From JAYREN01 sp963663375 (GTDB taxonomy: Bacteria > Acidobacteriota > Holophagae > Holophagales > Holophagaceae), in assembly GCA_963663375.1 (NCBI GenBank), contig OY760195.1, forward strand, positions 1,302,001-1,366,000: a stretch of DNA of 64,000 nt, given 5' to 3'. Position 1 is the first letter of the stretch. Each line of letters begins with the position of its first letter. Position numbers and translations under genes: made by a program. This document shows positions 16,143 to 24,463 of this stretch, in pieces. The notes beneath the pieces are model-generated. The model worked only from the letters and a program-made list of their open reading frames with translations. It ran no database searches and had not been told where the DNA came from.

Positions 16143-17267
16143 TCAGAAAAACAGAGCCTGCCTCTCTTCCACGCAGGCTGCCGCATAGAGATACATGGCG
16201 GCGGACCAGGTCTGCCAATCCTCACCCTCCGGGCGACCCGACTGGGCGCCGAACCATTCGTTGAAACCCAAGGCTGGGGAAGAAACGGCGCGCGGCAACC
16301 GGAATGGCCGCACGAGCTCCGTGAGCGCACCCAGACGCTTTTCCGCCAAGGTCTGTTCGCCCGCGGCCACCAGGGCCGCCACGTAGAACCCGCACACAAA
16401 GGGCCACACACCGCCGTTGTGGTAGTGACCCGGAAGGTTGTACCGCTCGTACCGGGGCTGCCAATCTCGATCCGTGGGCTGCACAAAGGGAAAGAAACAG
16501 GGGGGAAGCTCCAAGGCTAGGTCGCCTGCGGCACGCAGCTGGTCGCAGGAGGTTTCGATCCAGCGCACCATGGCGCGGGCCCGCGCCGAATCGGCCAAGC
16601 CCGTCAGGATGGCCAGGCTGTTCCCAAGCAGATCGCAGCGGTCATCCCGCAAGACTTTGTAGAACCATAGGGAAAAGGTGGGTTGGCCGTCGACCACGAA
16701 GCCTTTGCCACCCTCACGATTCGCCGCCTGACGCAGGGCCTCGGCCCGATCCTTCAGCCCCAGAATCTGCAGGTAGCCATGCACCAGGGCGTTGACGTAG
16801 AGACCGTGCCCCAGCACCCAATGCTCATCCCGCCAATCGCTGGTGGGCTGCTGGCCCACCAGATCCCGATCATCGATGGTCTGGTAGTCCATCCACAAGA
16901 GCGCCTTGGCCTTGGCTTCCTCCAGAAAGGCCGGATCCGAGGTGCATCCCTGAAACAGGCCCAAGACCAGCAGAAAGAGTGGGGTCGTGTCGCTGGCGCC
17001 CCTGTCTTCGGGATCATGGACGAGAGACGTGATCTGCCCCCGGGGACTCTGATTCTTGGCCAGGGTTTCCAGAACGCGGCGCAGCGAATCCATCAGCACC
17101 GGATCCTGGGTGGTGAGAATTCCGAGGGCGGAAATGAGCAGATCCCGGGTGTAGGGCTCTGGATAGCCCCAACCGGCGGTGCGCGGAAGGCCATCAAAGG
17201 GACCCGCAGCATTGTGGCGGAGCACTTCCATCGCCGCGCGCCGGGCCGCTTGAATCGAAACATCCAT
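16143..17267 (-). CDS. GH100-like glycoside hydrolase (invertase / amylo-alpha-1,6-glucosidase-type)
   Basis: A 374-residue protein of the (alpha/alpha)6-barrel class. The motifs WGYPEPYTRDLLISALGIL, DTTPLF, SDWRDEHWVLGHGLYVNAL, LPGHYHNGGVWPFVCGFYVAAL and GFNEWFGAQ ending in DWQTWSAAMYLYAA match the GH100 neutral/alkaline invertase and related debranching-enzyme C-terminal families. The Asp in YTRD and Glu in FNEW are likely active-site acids by family analogy. There is no signal peptide, so it is cytoplasmic. ATG 17267 follows GAGGGGTAGCCCC. It begins 4 bp after the glycosyltransferase stop and is the last gene of the V4R-regulator operon. The substrate (sucrose, or a glucosylated metabolite made by the neighbouring glycosyltransferase) cannot be read from sequence. 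Confidence 0.8.
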   Translation of the reverse strand: MDVSIQAARRAAMEVLRHNAAGPFDGLPRTAGWGYPEPYTRDLLISALGILTTQDPVLMDSLRRVLETLAKNQSPRGQITSLVHDPEDRGASDTTPLFLLVLGLFQGCTSDPAFLEEAKAKALLWMDYQTIDDRDLVGQQPTSDWRDEHWVLGHGLYVNALVHGYLQILGLKDRAEALRQAANREGGKGFVVDGQPTFSLWFYKVLRDDRCDLLGNSLAILTGLADSARARAMVRWIETSCDQLRAAGDLALELPPCFFPFVQPTDRDWQPRYERYNLPGHYHNGGVWPFVCGFYVAALVAAGEQTLAEKRLGALTELVRPFRLPRAVSSPALGFNEWFGAQSGRPEGEDWQTWSAAMYLYAAACVEERQALFF

Positions 17268-17271
17268 GGGG

Positions 17272-18402
17272 CTACCCCTCGTTGAGAATCTCCACCAGGC
17301 GCCGCGCCACGACCCGGTAATCGAACCGTTCCACGACCCTGCGCCGACCAGCCTCGCCCATCTGGCGCCGCAGCTCACCATCCGTGAGCAGCGGCTTCAG
17401 GTATTCGGCAATTTCCCCCGAATTGGCCCGGTAGTCAGAGACGCGTGGTTTTTGGAATACCACGCGGTGCCCCGGTTCAAAGCCGGACTCCGGCCCCAGC
17501 ACGGCCTCGGTGATGTGGATGGTTTCGGCCACCGAGGCCAGAAACGCCGTCTCCCCGTGAACCAGGGTGTCCAGCATGGCCATGGCCCGAATTCCAATGA
17601 CGGGTTTGCCGCAGGCCCCGGCCTCCACCTGGGGCATTCCGAACCCCTCCAGCCGGGACGGCGCCGCGTAGATATCGCAAGCCGCCAGGAGATAGGGCAT
17701 GAGGTTCCGGGAAACCTGGTGCGTCTGAAAGGTCACCCGGTCCTGGATACCAAGACTATGGGCCAGTTCGAGATCCAGCTTGTTCTGCACCTCGGTCCGC
17801 TCCTGGGGCCAGACCTTGCAGACATATCGCCACGGGGGGACGTCCTCACCCAGGGTGGCCAGGGCTTCCATCACCTCCCGCCCTCCCTTGGAGGCCGCGT
17901 CCCCACCCACCGTGAGGATCAGGTGTTCTTCGGCAGCCACACCGAGGGCCTCCCGCGCCGCTTGAACCTTGGGATCCTGCCGAGCCCGGGGGATGAAGGC
18001 ATCGGTGTCACACCCAACGGGCAAGGTCACCGTGTGATCACCGCGGATGCCATCCCGCACAAAGGTTTCCCGCACCCAATCCGAGGTCACGAGAATCAGG
18101 GGCAGGCCATCCAGGATCTCCCGGTAATTGGCGACGTACCCATCCGCCAGGATCCAGGGCACCGCCCGCAAACCAAAGCGCTGGGGATGCAGCACGATAT
18201 CCGGCACATCGCCCCAGAACCCCACGCCGACCACGGCGTCGGGCTGAAACCAACGGTAGTACCACTCCTTTTCGAGATCCGATCGAAGATTCGCCGCATG
18301 AACCTCCACCCCAATCTCCTGGAGCCCCTTGCACAGAAGGTCGCCCTGAGTGGCCAGGCCACCGGGCGCAGGAGGGTAGCTGTAGAGCACCAGGATCTTC
18401 AT
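17272..18402 (-). CDS. GT4-type glycosyltransferase
   Basis: A 376-residue cytoplasmic glycosyltransferase with a GT-B fold. The N-terminal domain opens MKILVLYSYPPAPGGLATQGDLL (the glycine-rich acceptor loop). The C-terminal donor-binding half has the SRLEGFGMPQVEAGACGKPVIG motif with the two family glutamates (E-x7-E pattern), typical of retaining GT4 enzymes. It sits between a PIG-L deacetylase and a GH100-like hydrolase in one operon, so it probably builds a glycoside that is later deacetylated or hydrolysed. Deacetylase/GT4 pairs are known from mycothiol and bacillithiol biosynthesis (MshA/MshB, BshA/BshB), but the order and the added GH100-like gene differ, so that assignment is only a possibility. 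Confidence 0.85.
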   Translation of the reverse strand: MKILVLYSYPPAPGGLATQGDLLCKGLQEIGVEVHAANLRSDLEKEWYYRWFQPDAVVGVGFWGDVPDIVLHPQRFGLRAVPWILADGYVANYREILDGLPLILVTSDWVRETFVRDGIRGDHTVTLPVGCDTDAFIPRARQDPKVQAAREALGVAAEEHLILTVGGDAASKGGREVMEALATLGEDVPPWRYVCKVWPQERTEVQNKLDLELAHSLGIQDRVTFQTHQVSRNLMPYLLAACDIYAAPSRLEGFGMPQVEAGACGKPVIGIRAMAMLDTLVHGETAFLASVAETIHITEAVLGPESGFEPGHRVVFQKPRVSDYRANSGEIAEYLKPLLTDGELRRQMGEAGRRRVVERFDYRVVARRLVEILNEG

Positions 18403-18446
18403 CGATTCGATCTCACACTTTTTCGCAATCTATTCTCCGGTTTGGT

Positions 18447-19046
18447 CTAGTACCGCTCAATGCGATCGAAGGCCTCTGTGCGTGGCGAAACCCGCGCCTC
18501 CCAGCTCCCAGGCGAAAATCCGTAGACACCCGAGATGATGTGGCATTTCCGCGCCCAAACCGGATCGCTCAATGGAAAGCGGAGCGACGCATCTTTCCGA
18601 GGCTTAGGGAATTCGGCCCCGCCCGCATCCTCGTACGCGAACTGCCACAGGCTCGGCGCCCGCAAGACATCCTCTTGCCAAAGGGCCTCAACGGCCCGGG
18701 ATACCTCCTCGTGCCGACGATGGGAGGTGTACTCACCCTTGGGACCATGGGTGAGCAGGAGATCGAAATCCCGCCGGGGCAGGAGCGACAGGATCGTGGC
18801 CTTCACCACGGACAATGCGCGTGGAACCTGCTCGGGACCGTCATCGAGATCCCCCATGGCACCCTTCGCTCCAAGACAGTGCAGGGCTTCTTGGAATCGC
18901 GGAGCACGGTCTGGATCGTGGCCGCGACAGAGGGTCACGATGACCACGGACCACTCGGGATGACTTAGAAGTAGCCCCCCGACCCAAAGCGTTTCGTCAT
19001 CGGGATGCGCCACAATGACCGCCACACAGAAGGGCGTGGGTTCCAT
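18447..19046 (-). CDS. PIG-L family N-acetylglucosaminyl deacetylase-like protein
   Basis: A 199-residue protein. ATG 19046 overlaps the TGA of the upstream activator gene (TGATG), which fixes the start; a longer open frame upstream is antisense-like sequence. The zinc motif AHPDDETLW is at residues 13-21 and a second metal-site motif SHRRHEEV lies about 100 residues later, as in LmbE/PIG-L zinc deacetylases. These remove N-acetyl groups from GlcNAc-linked substrates. Co-expression with a GT4 glycosyltransferase fits a GlcNAc-conjugate pathway. Confidence 0.85.
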   Translation of the reverse strand: MEPTPFCVAVIVAHPDDETLWVGGLLLSHPEWSVVIVTLCRGHDPDRAPRFQEALHCLGAKGAMGDLDDGPEQVPRALSVVKATILSLLPRRDFDLLLTHGPKGEYTSHRRHEEVSRAVEALWQEDVLRAPSLWQFAYEDAGGAEFPKPRKDASLRFPLSDPVWARKCHIISGVYGFSPGSWEARVSPRTEAFDRIERY

Positions 19047-20701
19047 CACATTTTCGGCTCTGCGCGACCGCCGCGGATCAGGCCATAGCCCTTGAGCTTG
19101 CGGTAGAGAGTCGCGGATCCGATGTGCAACTGCTCGGCGGTGCGGGTCTGATTGCCCCCATTCAGCTCCAGGGCGGACAGGATGTATTCCTTCTCCACGG
19201 CCTCGAGGGGGCGCACTACGCCGGTGGTGGCCACCGGCATCGAAACGGCCTGGCGCACTTCTTCCGGCAGGTCCTCCAACTCCACGCGGGTTCCCGGCGC
19301 CAGCGCCACCGCACGCTCCATGGCATTCTCCAGCTCGCGCACATTGCCCGGCCATTCGTAGCGCAGGAGCTGGTCAGCGGTCCCCGGAGAGAATCCTGCA
19401 ACCTTGCGCTTCATCCACACGGCGGCCGCGGCGAGGAGCACTCTCGCCAAGGGTAGAACATCATCCCGGCGTTCCCGCAGGGGGGGCACGCGCAGCTCGA
19501 CCACCTTCAGGCGGTAGTAGAGATCCTCGCGAAAGGCGCCGCTGGCGACACCTTGCGCGAGATCCCGATTGGTGGCGGCCACGATGCGCACATCGACCCG
19601 ACGGCTCTTGTTCTCGCCTACTCGCCGGATCTCCCGCTCCTGGATGGCCCGCAGGAGCTTCACCTGCATCCCCGGGGAGACTTCGCCCACTTCATCCAGC
19701 AGCAGCGTGCCCCGATTGGCGGCCTCGAAGAGACCGGGACGATCCTGGGTGGCCCCGGTGAAGGCGCCCCGGGCATGGCCGAAGAGCTCGCTCTCCAGGA
19801 GGGTCTCCGTGATGGCGCCGCAGTTGACCGCGATGAAGGGCCCCTCGGAGCGCGTGGATTCGTCATGCACGAGACGCGCAATCCGCTCCTTGCCGGCGCC
19901 GCTCTCCCCGGTGATGAGCACCGTGGAATCCACCTTCGCGACCCGGCGGGCCAGATCCACCACCTTGCGCATGGCGGGACTCTTGGCCACGATGCCCGTG
20001 GGTTCCTCCACATCCGGCGCCAACCGCACCAGCGCCCGCTTGCGCTCCCGCAGCTTGCGCTCGGCGGCCTTCAGGGTTTCGGTGACACGGTGCAGCGAAA
20101 CGTCCAGGCAGTCCTTGAGGCGATCGGGGTGGTAGAAGCGCAGCTCCTCGGCGTGCTCATCGCCCCAGGCCTCCCGAGTGCGCCCGAGAAGATGACAACC
20201 CGCATCGCCCTTGCAGATGCAGCGATCCTCCAGCACATAGATATCCTCGCCCGTGGCCCGGCTCTGATAGCCGCTGATCAAGCCACTGATGGTCCAGCAC
20301 ATCGGAGCATCGGCGCGACCAAAGTGGAGAAGATGCTGCTCGGCCTCATAGGAACCCACCAGCACAACCCCCTCCTTGGAGAGAGGATCCAGGCCTTCCA
20401 TCTCGTAATGAAAGAGCCCCTTCAGTGGGTGCAGGCGGCCCCCGGCCAGGCGCCATTCCTCGGGACTGTCCCAGGTGAAGGCCGTTTCCAGGGCCTCGGC
20501 GGCGCGCCACCCTTGGGCAAAACCGAACTGCGTGAGCACCGTGCGGGCGGCGTTGAGACCGAAATTTTCGACCAGGTACTTCCGCAGCAGCCCCATGGCC
20601 ATGGAATCGATAAGCAGCGCGCGGTGCCCTGCGAAGCGGATCACGCCTCCTTCGGGGACGAGTTCCAACAGCTCCTTGTGGTCGAGATCATTTGCCCGCA
20701 T
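19046..20701 (-). CDS. Sigma-54-dependent activator with XylR-N/V4R sensory domain
   Basis: A 551-residue regulator of the XylR/DmpR class. MRANDLDHKE at 20701 is chosen because GGAAGAGA lies upstream. Residues 1-210 form an activator_XylR_N plus V4R sensor (GLNAARTVLTQFGFAQGW; YVLEDRCICKGDAGCHLL, with the V4R cysteine cluster). The AAA+ domain has Walker A GESGAGKE, the sigma-54-contacting GAFTGA loop, Walker B TLLLDEVGE and an R-finger region. The C-terminal Fis-type helix-turn-helix reads NQTRTAEQLHIGSATLYRKLKGYGL. V4R domains bind small hydrophobic molecules, in known cases aromatics. It is coupled to PIG-L, GT4 and GH100-like genes, so it probably controls this operon. No clear -24/-12 element was found upstream of 20701. 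Confidence 0.92.
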   Translation of the reverse strand: MRANDLDHKELLELVPEGGVIRFAGHRALLIDSMAMGLLRKYLVENFGLNAARTVLTQFGFAQGWRAAEALETAFTWDSPEEWRLAGGRLHPLKGLFHYEMEGLDPLSKEGVVLVGSYEAEQHLLHFGRADAPMCWTISGLISGYQSRATGEDIYVLEDRCICKGDAGCHLLGRTREAWGDEHAEELRFYHPDRLKDCLDVSLHRVTETLKAAERKLRERKRALVRLAPDVEEPTGIVAKSPAMRKVVDLARRVAKVDSTVLITGESGAGKERIARLVHDESTRSEGPFIAVNCGAITETLLESELFGHARGAFTGATQDRPGLFEAANRGTLLLDEVGEVSPGMQVKLLRAIQEREIRRVGENKSRRVDVRIVAATNRDLAQGVASGAFREDLYYRLKVVELRVPPLRERRDDVLPLARVLLAAAAVWMKRKVAGFSPGTADQLLRYEWPGNVRELENAMERAVALAPGTRVELEDLPEEVRQAVSMPVATTGVVRPLEAVEKEYILSALELNGGNQTRTAEQLHIGSATLYRKLKGYGLIRGGRAEPKM

Positions 20702-20722
20702 TCGCTTGTCTCTTCCTTCGGA

Positions 20723-20753
20723 TTGATGGAGAGGATACCTCGTTTTGATGGAG
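20723..20753. promoter_or_regulatory. Direct repeat, possible operator of the V4R activator gene
   Basis: TTGATGGAG occurs at 20723-20731 and again at 20745-20753, a 22-bp period (two helical turns), in the region between the divergent activator gene and the small plus-strand genes. Spacing by whole turns on one face suggests a protein-binding site. Function is inferred. Confidence 0.35.
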
Positions 20754-20851
20754 TGACATCTTTTTTTTAATATTTGCACTTATGTATTTATTGGATTTTG
20801 GAATGTTACCCAATGGCGCGATACCTGCTACTCCAGGAAAGAGGAGATTTC

Positions 20852-21076
20852 ATGGCACTCGACTTTCTGCTGCTGGGCGCGATTTCCCTGGGGGCACTGA
20901 TCCTCGCCACGGTGCTCGCTGGGCGCTTCACCGTGGGGCGCGGCGCAAGCCACCCCTGGCGGCGTCTGGCCCTGGTGCGTGTCCCGGCGGGAGGGGGCGC
21001 CCGGATCTCCGGCCGCTTTCACCATGGCCGCACCCACCCAGGTGTTGGCCGGTATCCCGAACGACGAAATGACTAG
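20852..21076 (+). CDS. Small hypothetical membrane protein
   Basis: A 74-residue protein behind a very strong Shine-Dalgarno (AAAGAGGAGATTTC before ATG 20852). The N-terminus is a clear membrane helix (LDFLLLGAISLGALILATVLAG). The rest is Arg/Gly/His-rich and unrecognised. Another frame remains open to the ATGA of the next gene, so the C-terminus could have been altered by a frameshift. It lies in a plus-strand run with 21086-21307 and the AI-2E permease. No function is proposed. Confidence 0.5.
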   Translation: MALDFLLLGAISLGALILATVLAGRFTVGRGASHPWRRLALVRVPAGGGARISGRFHHGRTHPGVGRYPERRND

Positions 21077-21085
21077 GAGCACACC

Positions 21086-21307
21086 ATGAACCAACACCAC
21101 TACCACACGACGCCTCTCGGCGAATTGATCGCCGCGGCCTTTGACAGCGCCTCTCGGCTCAGCCTCGATCCCATAGAGGTTTCCCGCATGGCCACTCAGT
21201 CTGTGTCGGCGATGCTGGGCCGTGCACTTCGAGTTACCGTTTCACTCACGCCACCGGGGCCGCTAGGTTTGGCAAAAAAGAAACCCCAGCCCATCGGCGC
21301 TAGGTGA
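21086..21307 (+). CDS. Small hypothetical soluble protein
   Basis: A 73-residue protein with AGGAG 6 nt before ATG 21086, 9 bp after the previous gene. The sequence (LGELIAAAFDSASRLSLDP, VSRMATQSVSAMLGRAL) predicts amphipathic helices followed by a Pro/Lys-rich tail. No domain was recognised. Its ribosome site and position between two likely co-transcribed genes support it being real. Confidence 0.5.
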   Translation: MNQHHYHTTPLGELIAAAFDSASRLSLDPIEVSRMATQSVSAMLGRALRVTVSLTPPGPLGLAKKKPQPIGAR

Positions 21308-21353
21308 GTCGCCTCGAGCTTGCTTCGTGACACCAAGCAAGGAGATCTCGCCC

Positions 21354-22400
21354 ATGGCCGAATCGGCTCCTGATGCCCCTTTGTCGAAGCTGCTGCTGAC
21401 CCTCGCAGCCATCGTCTTCATCATCTGGGGCATCCGCCAGGCCCAGCCAGTGCTCGTCTCGTTCCTGCTGGCCGTCTTCCTCGCCGTGCTCGCGGCGCAT
21501 CCCGTCCTGTGGCTCCAGCGAAAACGCGTGCCGACCATCCTGGCCGTTTCGCTGGTCGTTCTCGTAATGGTCCTGGTCCTGTTGGCCATCGGCGCCGTGG
21601 TGGGCGCCTCCATCGGCAGTTTCTACGCCGCCCTGCCGGTCTACCAGGCCCGTTTCCAGGAGCAGGCCGCCGCCTTCAAGTCATTCCTGGCCCACCGGGG
21701 CATCGCCCCGCCGGGCCAGATTCTCTTGAAATACCTCAACCCGACCTCGGTGATGAACCTGACCGCGGATCTGCTGATGAAGCTCGGCTCGGCCTTTTCC
21801 GACATCGTGTTGATCCTGTTGACCACGACCTTCATCCTGCTGGAGGCATCGAGCTTTCCGATCAAGCTCCGGACCATTCTGGGGGATCCCCACCAGGCCT
21901 TTCCCCGGTTCACGACCTTCGTCAACGACATGAAGCGCTACATGGTCATGAAGACCCTGTTGAGTCTGGCAACGGGGCTCCTGGTGGGCATCTGGATGGC
22001 GATTCTCCAGGTGGACTTCCCCGTCCTGTGGGGCTTTCTCGCCTTCCTCCTGAACTACGTGCCGAGTGTCGGCTCGACCCTCGCCAGCATCCCCGCGGTG
22101 ATCCTCGCCTTCATCCAGCTCGGCCTTGGAAGGGCGATTTTCGCGGCGGCGGGCTGCATGGTCATCAACCTGGTGCTCGACTACGGGGTTGAGAAGCGGC
22201 TGATGGGCCGCAAGCTGGGTCTGTCCACCCTGGTGGTTTTCCTCTCGCTGATCTTCTGGGGGAGCCTGCTGGGCCCTGTCGGCGCGGTGCTCTGCATTCC
22301 CCTGAGCCTCACGCTGAAATTCGCCTTCGAGAGCCGAGAGAGCACCCACTGGCTTGCGATCCTCCTGGGCCCCGAGGATGTGATTGAGACACCGGTCTAG
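21354..22400 (+). CDS. AI-2E family transporter (UPF0118/TqsA-like permease)
   Basis: A 348-residue polytopic membrane protein. MAESAPD (21354) has AAGGAG upstream and is preferred to ATG 21327. Paired helices lie at the N-terminus (LLLTLAAIVFIIWGI, VLVSFLLAVFLAVLAA) and hydrophobic segments in the middle. The family's conserved C-terminal region reads WGFLAFLLNYVPSVGSTLASIPAV, then GLSTLVVFLSLIFWGSLLGPVGAVLCIPL. The family includes AI-2 exporters and Na+/H+ antiporter-like members, so the substrate cannot be assigned from sequence. Confidence 0.88.
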   Translation: MAESAPDAPLSKLLLTLAAIVFIIWGIRQAQPVLVSFLLAVFLAVLAAHPVLWLQRKRVPTILAVSLVVLVMVLVLLAIGAVVGASIGSFYAALPVYQARFQEQAAAFKSFLAHRGIAPPGQILLKYLNPTSVMNLTADLLMKLGSAFSDIVLILLTTTFILLEASSFPIKLRTILGDPHQAFPRFTTFVNDMKRYMVMKTLLSLATGLLVGIWMAILQVDFPVLWGFLAFLLNYVPSVGSTLASIPAVILAFIQLGLGRAIFAAAGCMVINLVLDYGVEKRLMGRKLGLSTLVVFLSLIFWGSLLGPVGAVLCIPLSLTLKFAFESRESTHWLAILLGPEDVIETPV

Positions 22401-22865
22401 GATTTTGACGCGGAGACGTTATTCACGCATCCCGGTGGTCTGCACGCTGCAGACTTTCCATTCCCCTTACACGCGGATAGAAATCTGGAAAATTTGTGGA
22501 AAGAATGACCCAGTTTTGGGGTGAATTCGAGTGAGCCGCGATGAATGCCGTTTTTGAAATTCCCCTTGTTTTCAGTGTTCATGCGGGTTCAAAACAGGTC
22601 CCTGGGTACAGTGAAACGCCCCGAGGCAGGGGCGTTTCGTGAGGGATGGTTTGGCGGGGTTGATTTGGTGGGAAGGTTGAGCGGGAGTCTCCGCGTACGG
22701 GGACTGGTTTGAGAGGTGAGACAGAAGGTGGCGGGAAGCCCCCGAAGGGGCACCTCAGGGACCAGTGTACGGCCTGAGAAGATCCAGGGCCACGGCTGTT
22801 TGCAATGCGCTCCGGTGGACAGGCAGCGTTTAGACTGCGGAACCCCTGGAATCGGGGCGCCCCTT
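22401..22865. other. Convergent intergenic region
   Basis: About 465 bases between the ends of two convergent genes. It contains the hairpin at 22613-22638; nothing else is supported. Open frames here on the minus strand are not gene-like. Confidence 0.5.
22613..22638. terminator. Hairpin, possible bidirectional terminator
   Basis: Perfect 10-bp inverted repeat GAAACGCCCC / GGGGCGTTTC with a 6-nt loop, between convergent genes. There is no long T-tract, so termination would rely on the stem or be Rho-assisted. Confidence 0.45.
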
Positions 22866-23564
22866 CTATTCGACCTTGGATAGAAGGTACAGGCTGGCGT
22901 CCTGGGAGCCGGGTTTCCATTGGGCGAAACGCAGGGAGACTTCGGCCCCGCCGGGCTCGACCACACGCAATCCAGGAAGCACCGAGAGCGACCCGAGGGA
23001 TACCGGCGGCTCGAAGTGCATGGTCTTGGCCTGTTTTCCGGAGGGCAGGAAGTAATCGGCCTTGATGGGATTGCCCGTGGCCTTTTCGATCCAGAGACGC
23101 GCCGTGCGATAGCTCAGACTGGGCTTCCGGGCCTGCAATTCGAGGCAACGACAGGCGCGACCCTCCAGGGATTCTTCCTTTACGTCCTTGATCTGGTAAT
23201 CCAGGGAGAAGCGGGAGCGGGCGAGATCGCCGCCCGCCGCGGGGCCCATTAGGCGCTGGGCGGGTGAGACCTTGATGGGGCGCTTGGCGTTGGGCAGCAG
23301 CAGCCACATCTCGTCCCCGAGCATCAGCACCGTGCGACCAACTTCTTTCTTGGAGAGCCCTTCCACCCGGGCATCGCCGTTCTCCCGGGCCCTCACACGC
23401 CAGCACTGCTCACCCTTGCGATCCTTCAGGGTGACCTCCACCGAGAAGGCGGGCCAGGGATGGCGCAGGCGGTCCACCCGCTCCAGCAGGGCCTCGCCCT
23501 GCTGGGCCGCAAGGACGGACCCAACCAGCGCCGCGACCAGGAACCTAGTTGCGCCCATAGACAT
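22866..23564 (-). CDS. Outer-membrane lipoprotein-sorting (LolA/RseB-like) protein
   Basis: A 232-residue exported protein with an N-terminal signal peptide (FLVAALVGSVLAAQQ). The body (AFSVEVTLKDRKGEQCWRVRARENGDARVEG, VLMLGDEMWLLLPN, then RTARLWIEKATGNPIKADYF) matches the half-barrel LolA/RseB-like family, annotated as outer-membrane lipoprotein-sorting proteins, which bind lipidic ligands in the periplasm. It overlaps the preceding cupin gene by 20 bp. The usual partner, an RND-type efflux gene, is not next to it. Confidence 0.7.
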   Translation of the reverse strand: MSMGATRFLVAALVGSVLAAQQGEALLERVDRLRHPWPAFSVEVTLKDRKGEQCWRVRARENGDARVEGLSKKEVGRTVLMLGDEMWLLLPNAKRPIKVSPAQRLMGPAAGGDLARSRFSLDYQIKDVKEESLEGRACRCLELQARKPSLSYRTARLWIEKATGNPIKADYFLPSGKQAKTMHFEPPVSLGSLSVLPGLRVVEPGGAEVSLRFAQWKPGSQDASLYLLSKVE

Positions 23565-23904
23565 CTTCGAGGCGCTCGATATCGTTTTCGTCGAAGTGGC
23601 CGAGGCTGATCTCCATCACCCGCACGGGTTGAGCGGTCTGGGCCGCGCAGCTGAGGCGGTGGACACAGCCCGCGGGCAGCCATATCTCGGCATTCTTGTC
23701 TGGCGTGATGACACTGCCATCGCGTTCGATGATCACGCCCTCATCCAGGGCCACCCAGAGTTCGGCGCGGTTGCGGTGCTTCTGCAGGCTCAGCTTCTGA
23801 CCGGGCGCGCAGGTGAGAATCTTCACCGTGCAGACCTCGTTGAGCACGAACTGGTCGAAGGAGCCCCAGGGCTTGTCTACATGCAGGGATTTCGGTCGTT
23901 CCAT
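23545..23904 (-). CDS. Cupin protein, mannose-6-phosphate isomerase type II C-terminal-like
   Basis: A 119-residue single cupin domain. MERPKSLHVDKPWGSFDQF has the KPWG-x-F signature of the phosphomannose isomerase half of bifunctional ManC/AlgA enzymes. Cupin motif 1 is readable as QKHRNRAELWVALDEG and motif 2 as WLPAGCVHRLS. Start 23904 follows GAGGAAAGCC. A mannose-1-phosphate guanylyltransferase gene lies 560 bp upstream in the same direction, so the usual fused enzyme appears split into two genes. It probably interconverts fructose-6-P and mannose-6-P or a related sugar phosphate. Confidence 0.75.
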   Translation of the reverse strand: MERPKSLHVDKPWGSFDQFVLNEVCTVKILTCAPGQKLSLQKHRNRAELWVALDEGVIIERDGSVITPDKNAEIWLPAGCVHRLSCAAQTAQPVRVMEISLGHFDENDIERLEDVYGRN

Positions 23905-23931
23905 GGCTTTCCTCGCGGGTGACAAATGTGG

Positions 23932-24459
23932 TTATCGGAGGCGCAGATCGAGGCTGCGGAGGGATTCAAAGAGGGCTTCCCGGGAGGGTTCGAGGGCCTC
24001 CCACTGGGTTGCGAGTTCCTCGTCACTCAGGCGCTGCTTGGCATTCCAGACCTCGCGAAAGAAGGCGTCGCCCATCTGGCGGTAGTCCTCCAAGGCCCGG
24101 GCCGCCTCGGGATCCAGAATCCCCAAGCGCGTGTGAGCCTCGACCAGCTCCAGCAGCGCGCCTTCGAGCCGCGTCTTGGCCTGGGCGAGCTGCTGATCCA
24201 GGTCGGCCTCCAGCTGATCCTCCTCGCGGTTTACCAGGTAGTCCCCCGCCGCCTCGTTGAACAGGTAAAGGCTCTTGCGGTAGGCCACCACCAATTCCAT
24301 GCTGCGGGCCCACTCCTGCAGGCGCTGTTGGCGAAGTTCCCGGGCGGCCTGACTCTTCAACTGGATGCGGGTGACCCAGATGGTGACCCCACTGGTGATG
24401 AGGACGCCGAGTCCGATCTTCACCGCGGTATCGAGCACTTCCCATCCGCCCATCATCAC
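23932..24459 (-). CDS. Hypothetical membrane-anchored coiled-coil protein
   Basis: A 175-residue protein with an N-terminal membrane helix (AVKIGLGVLITSGVTIWVTRI) followed by a long, Glu/Gln/Leu-rich helical region (EADLDQQLAQAKTRLEGALLELVEAHTRL). No family was recognised. It starts 4 bp after the manC stop and ends 27 bp before the cupin, so it is part of that operon. It may be a scaffold or a general unknown conserved in the lineage. Confidence 0.65.
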   Translation of the reverse strand: MMMGGWEVLDTAVKIGLGVLITSGVTIWVTRIQLKSQAARELRQQRLQEWARSMELVVAYRKSLYLFNEAAGDYLVNREEDQLEADLDQQLAQAKTRLEGALLELVEAHTRLGILDPEAARALEDYRQMGDAFFREVWNAKQRLSDEELATQWEALEPSREALFESLRSLDLRLR

Positions 24460-24463
24460 GCCC

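Noticed and set aside
20702..20851. Sigma-54 -24/-12 promoter for the V4R-activator operon
   Set aside because: No TGGCAC-N5-TTGC element in the correct position; TGGCACTCGACTTTC at 20853 is inside a gene and too poor a match.
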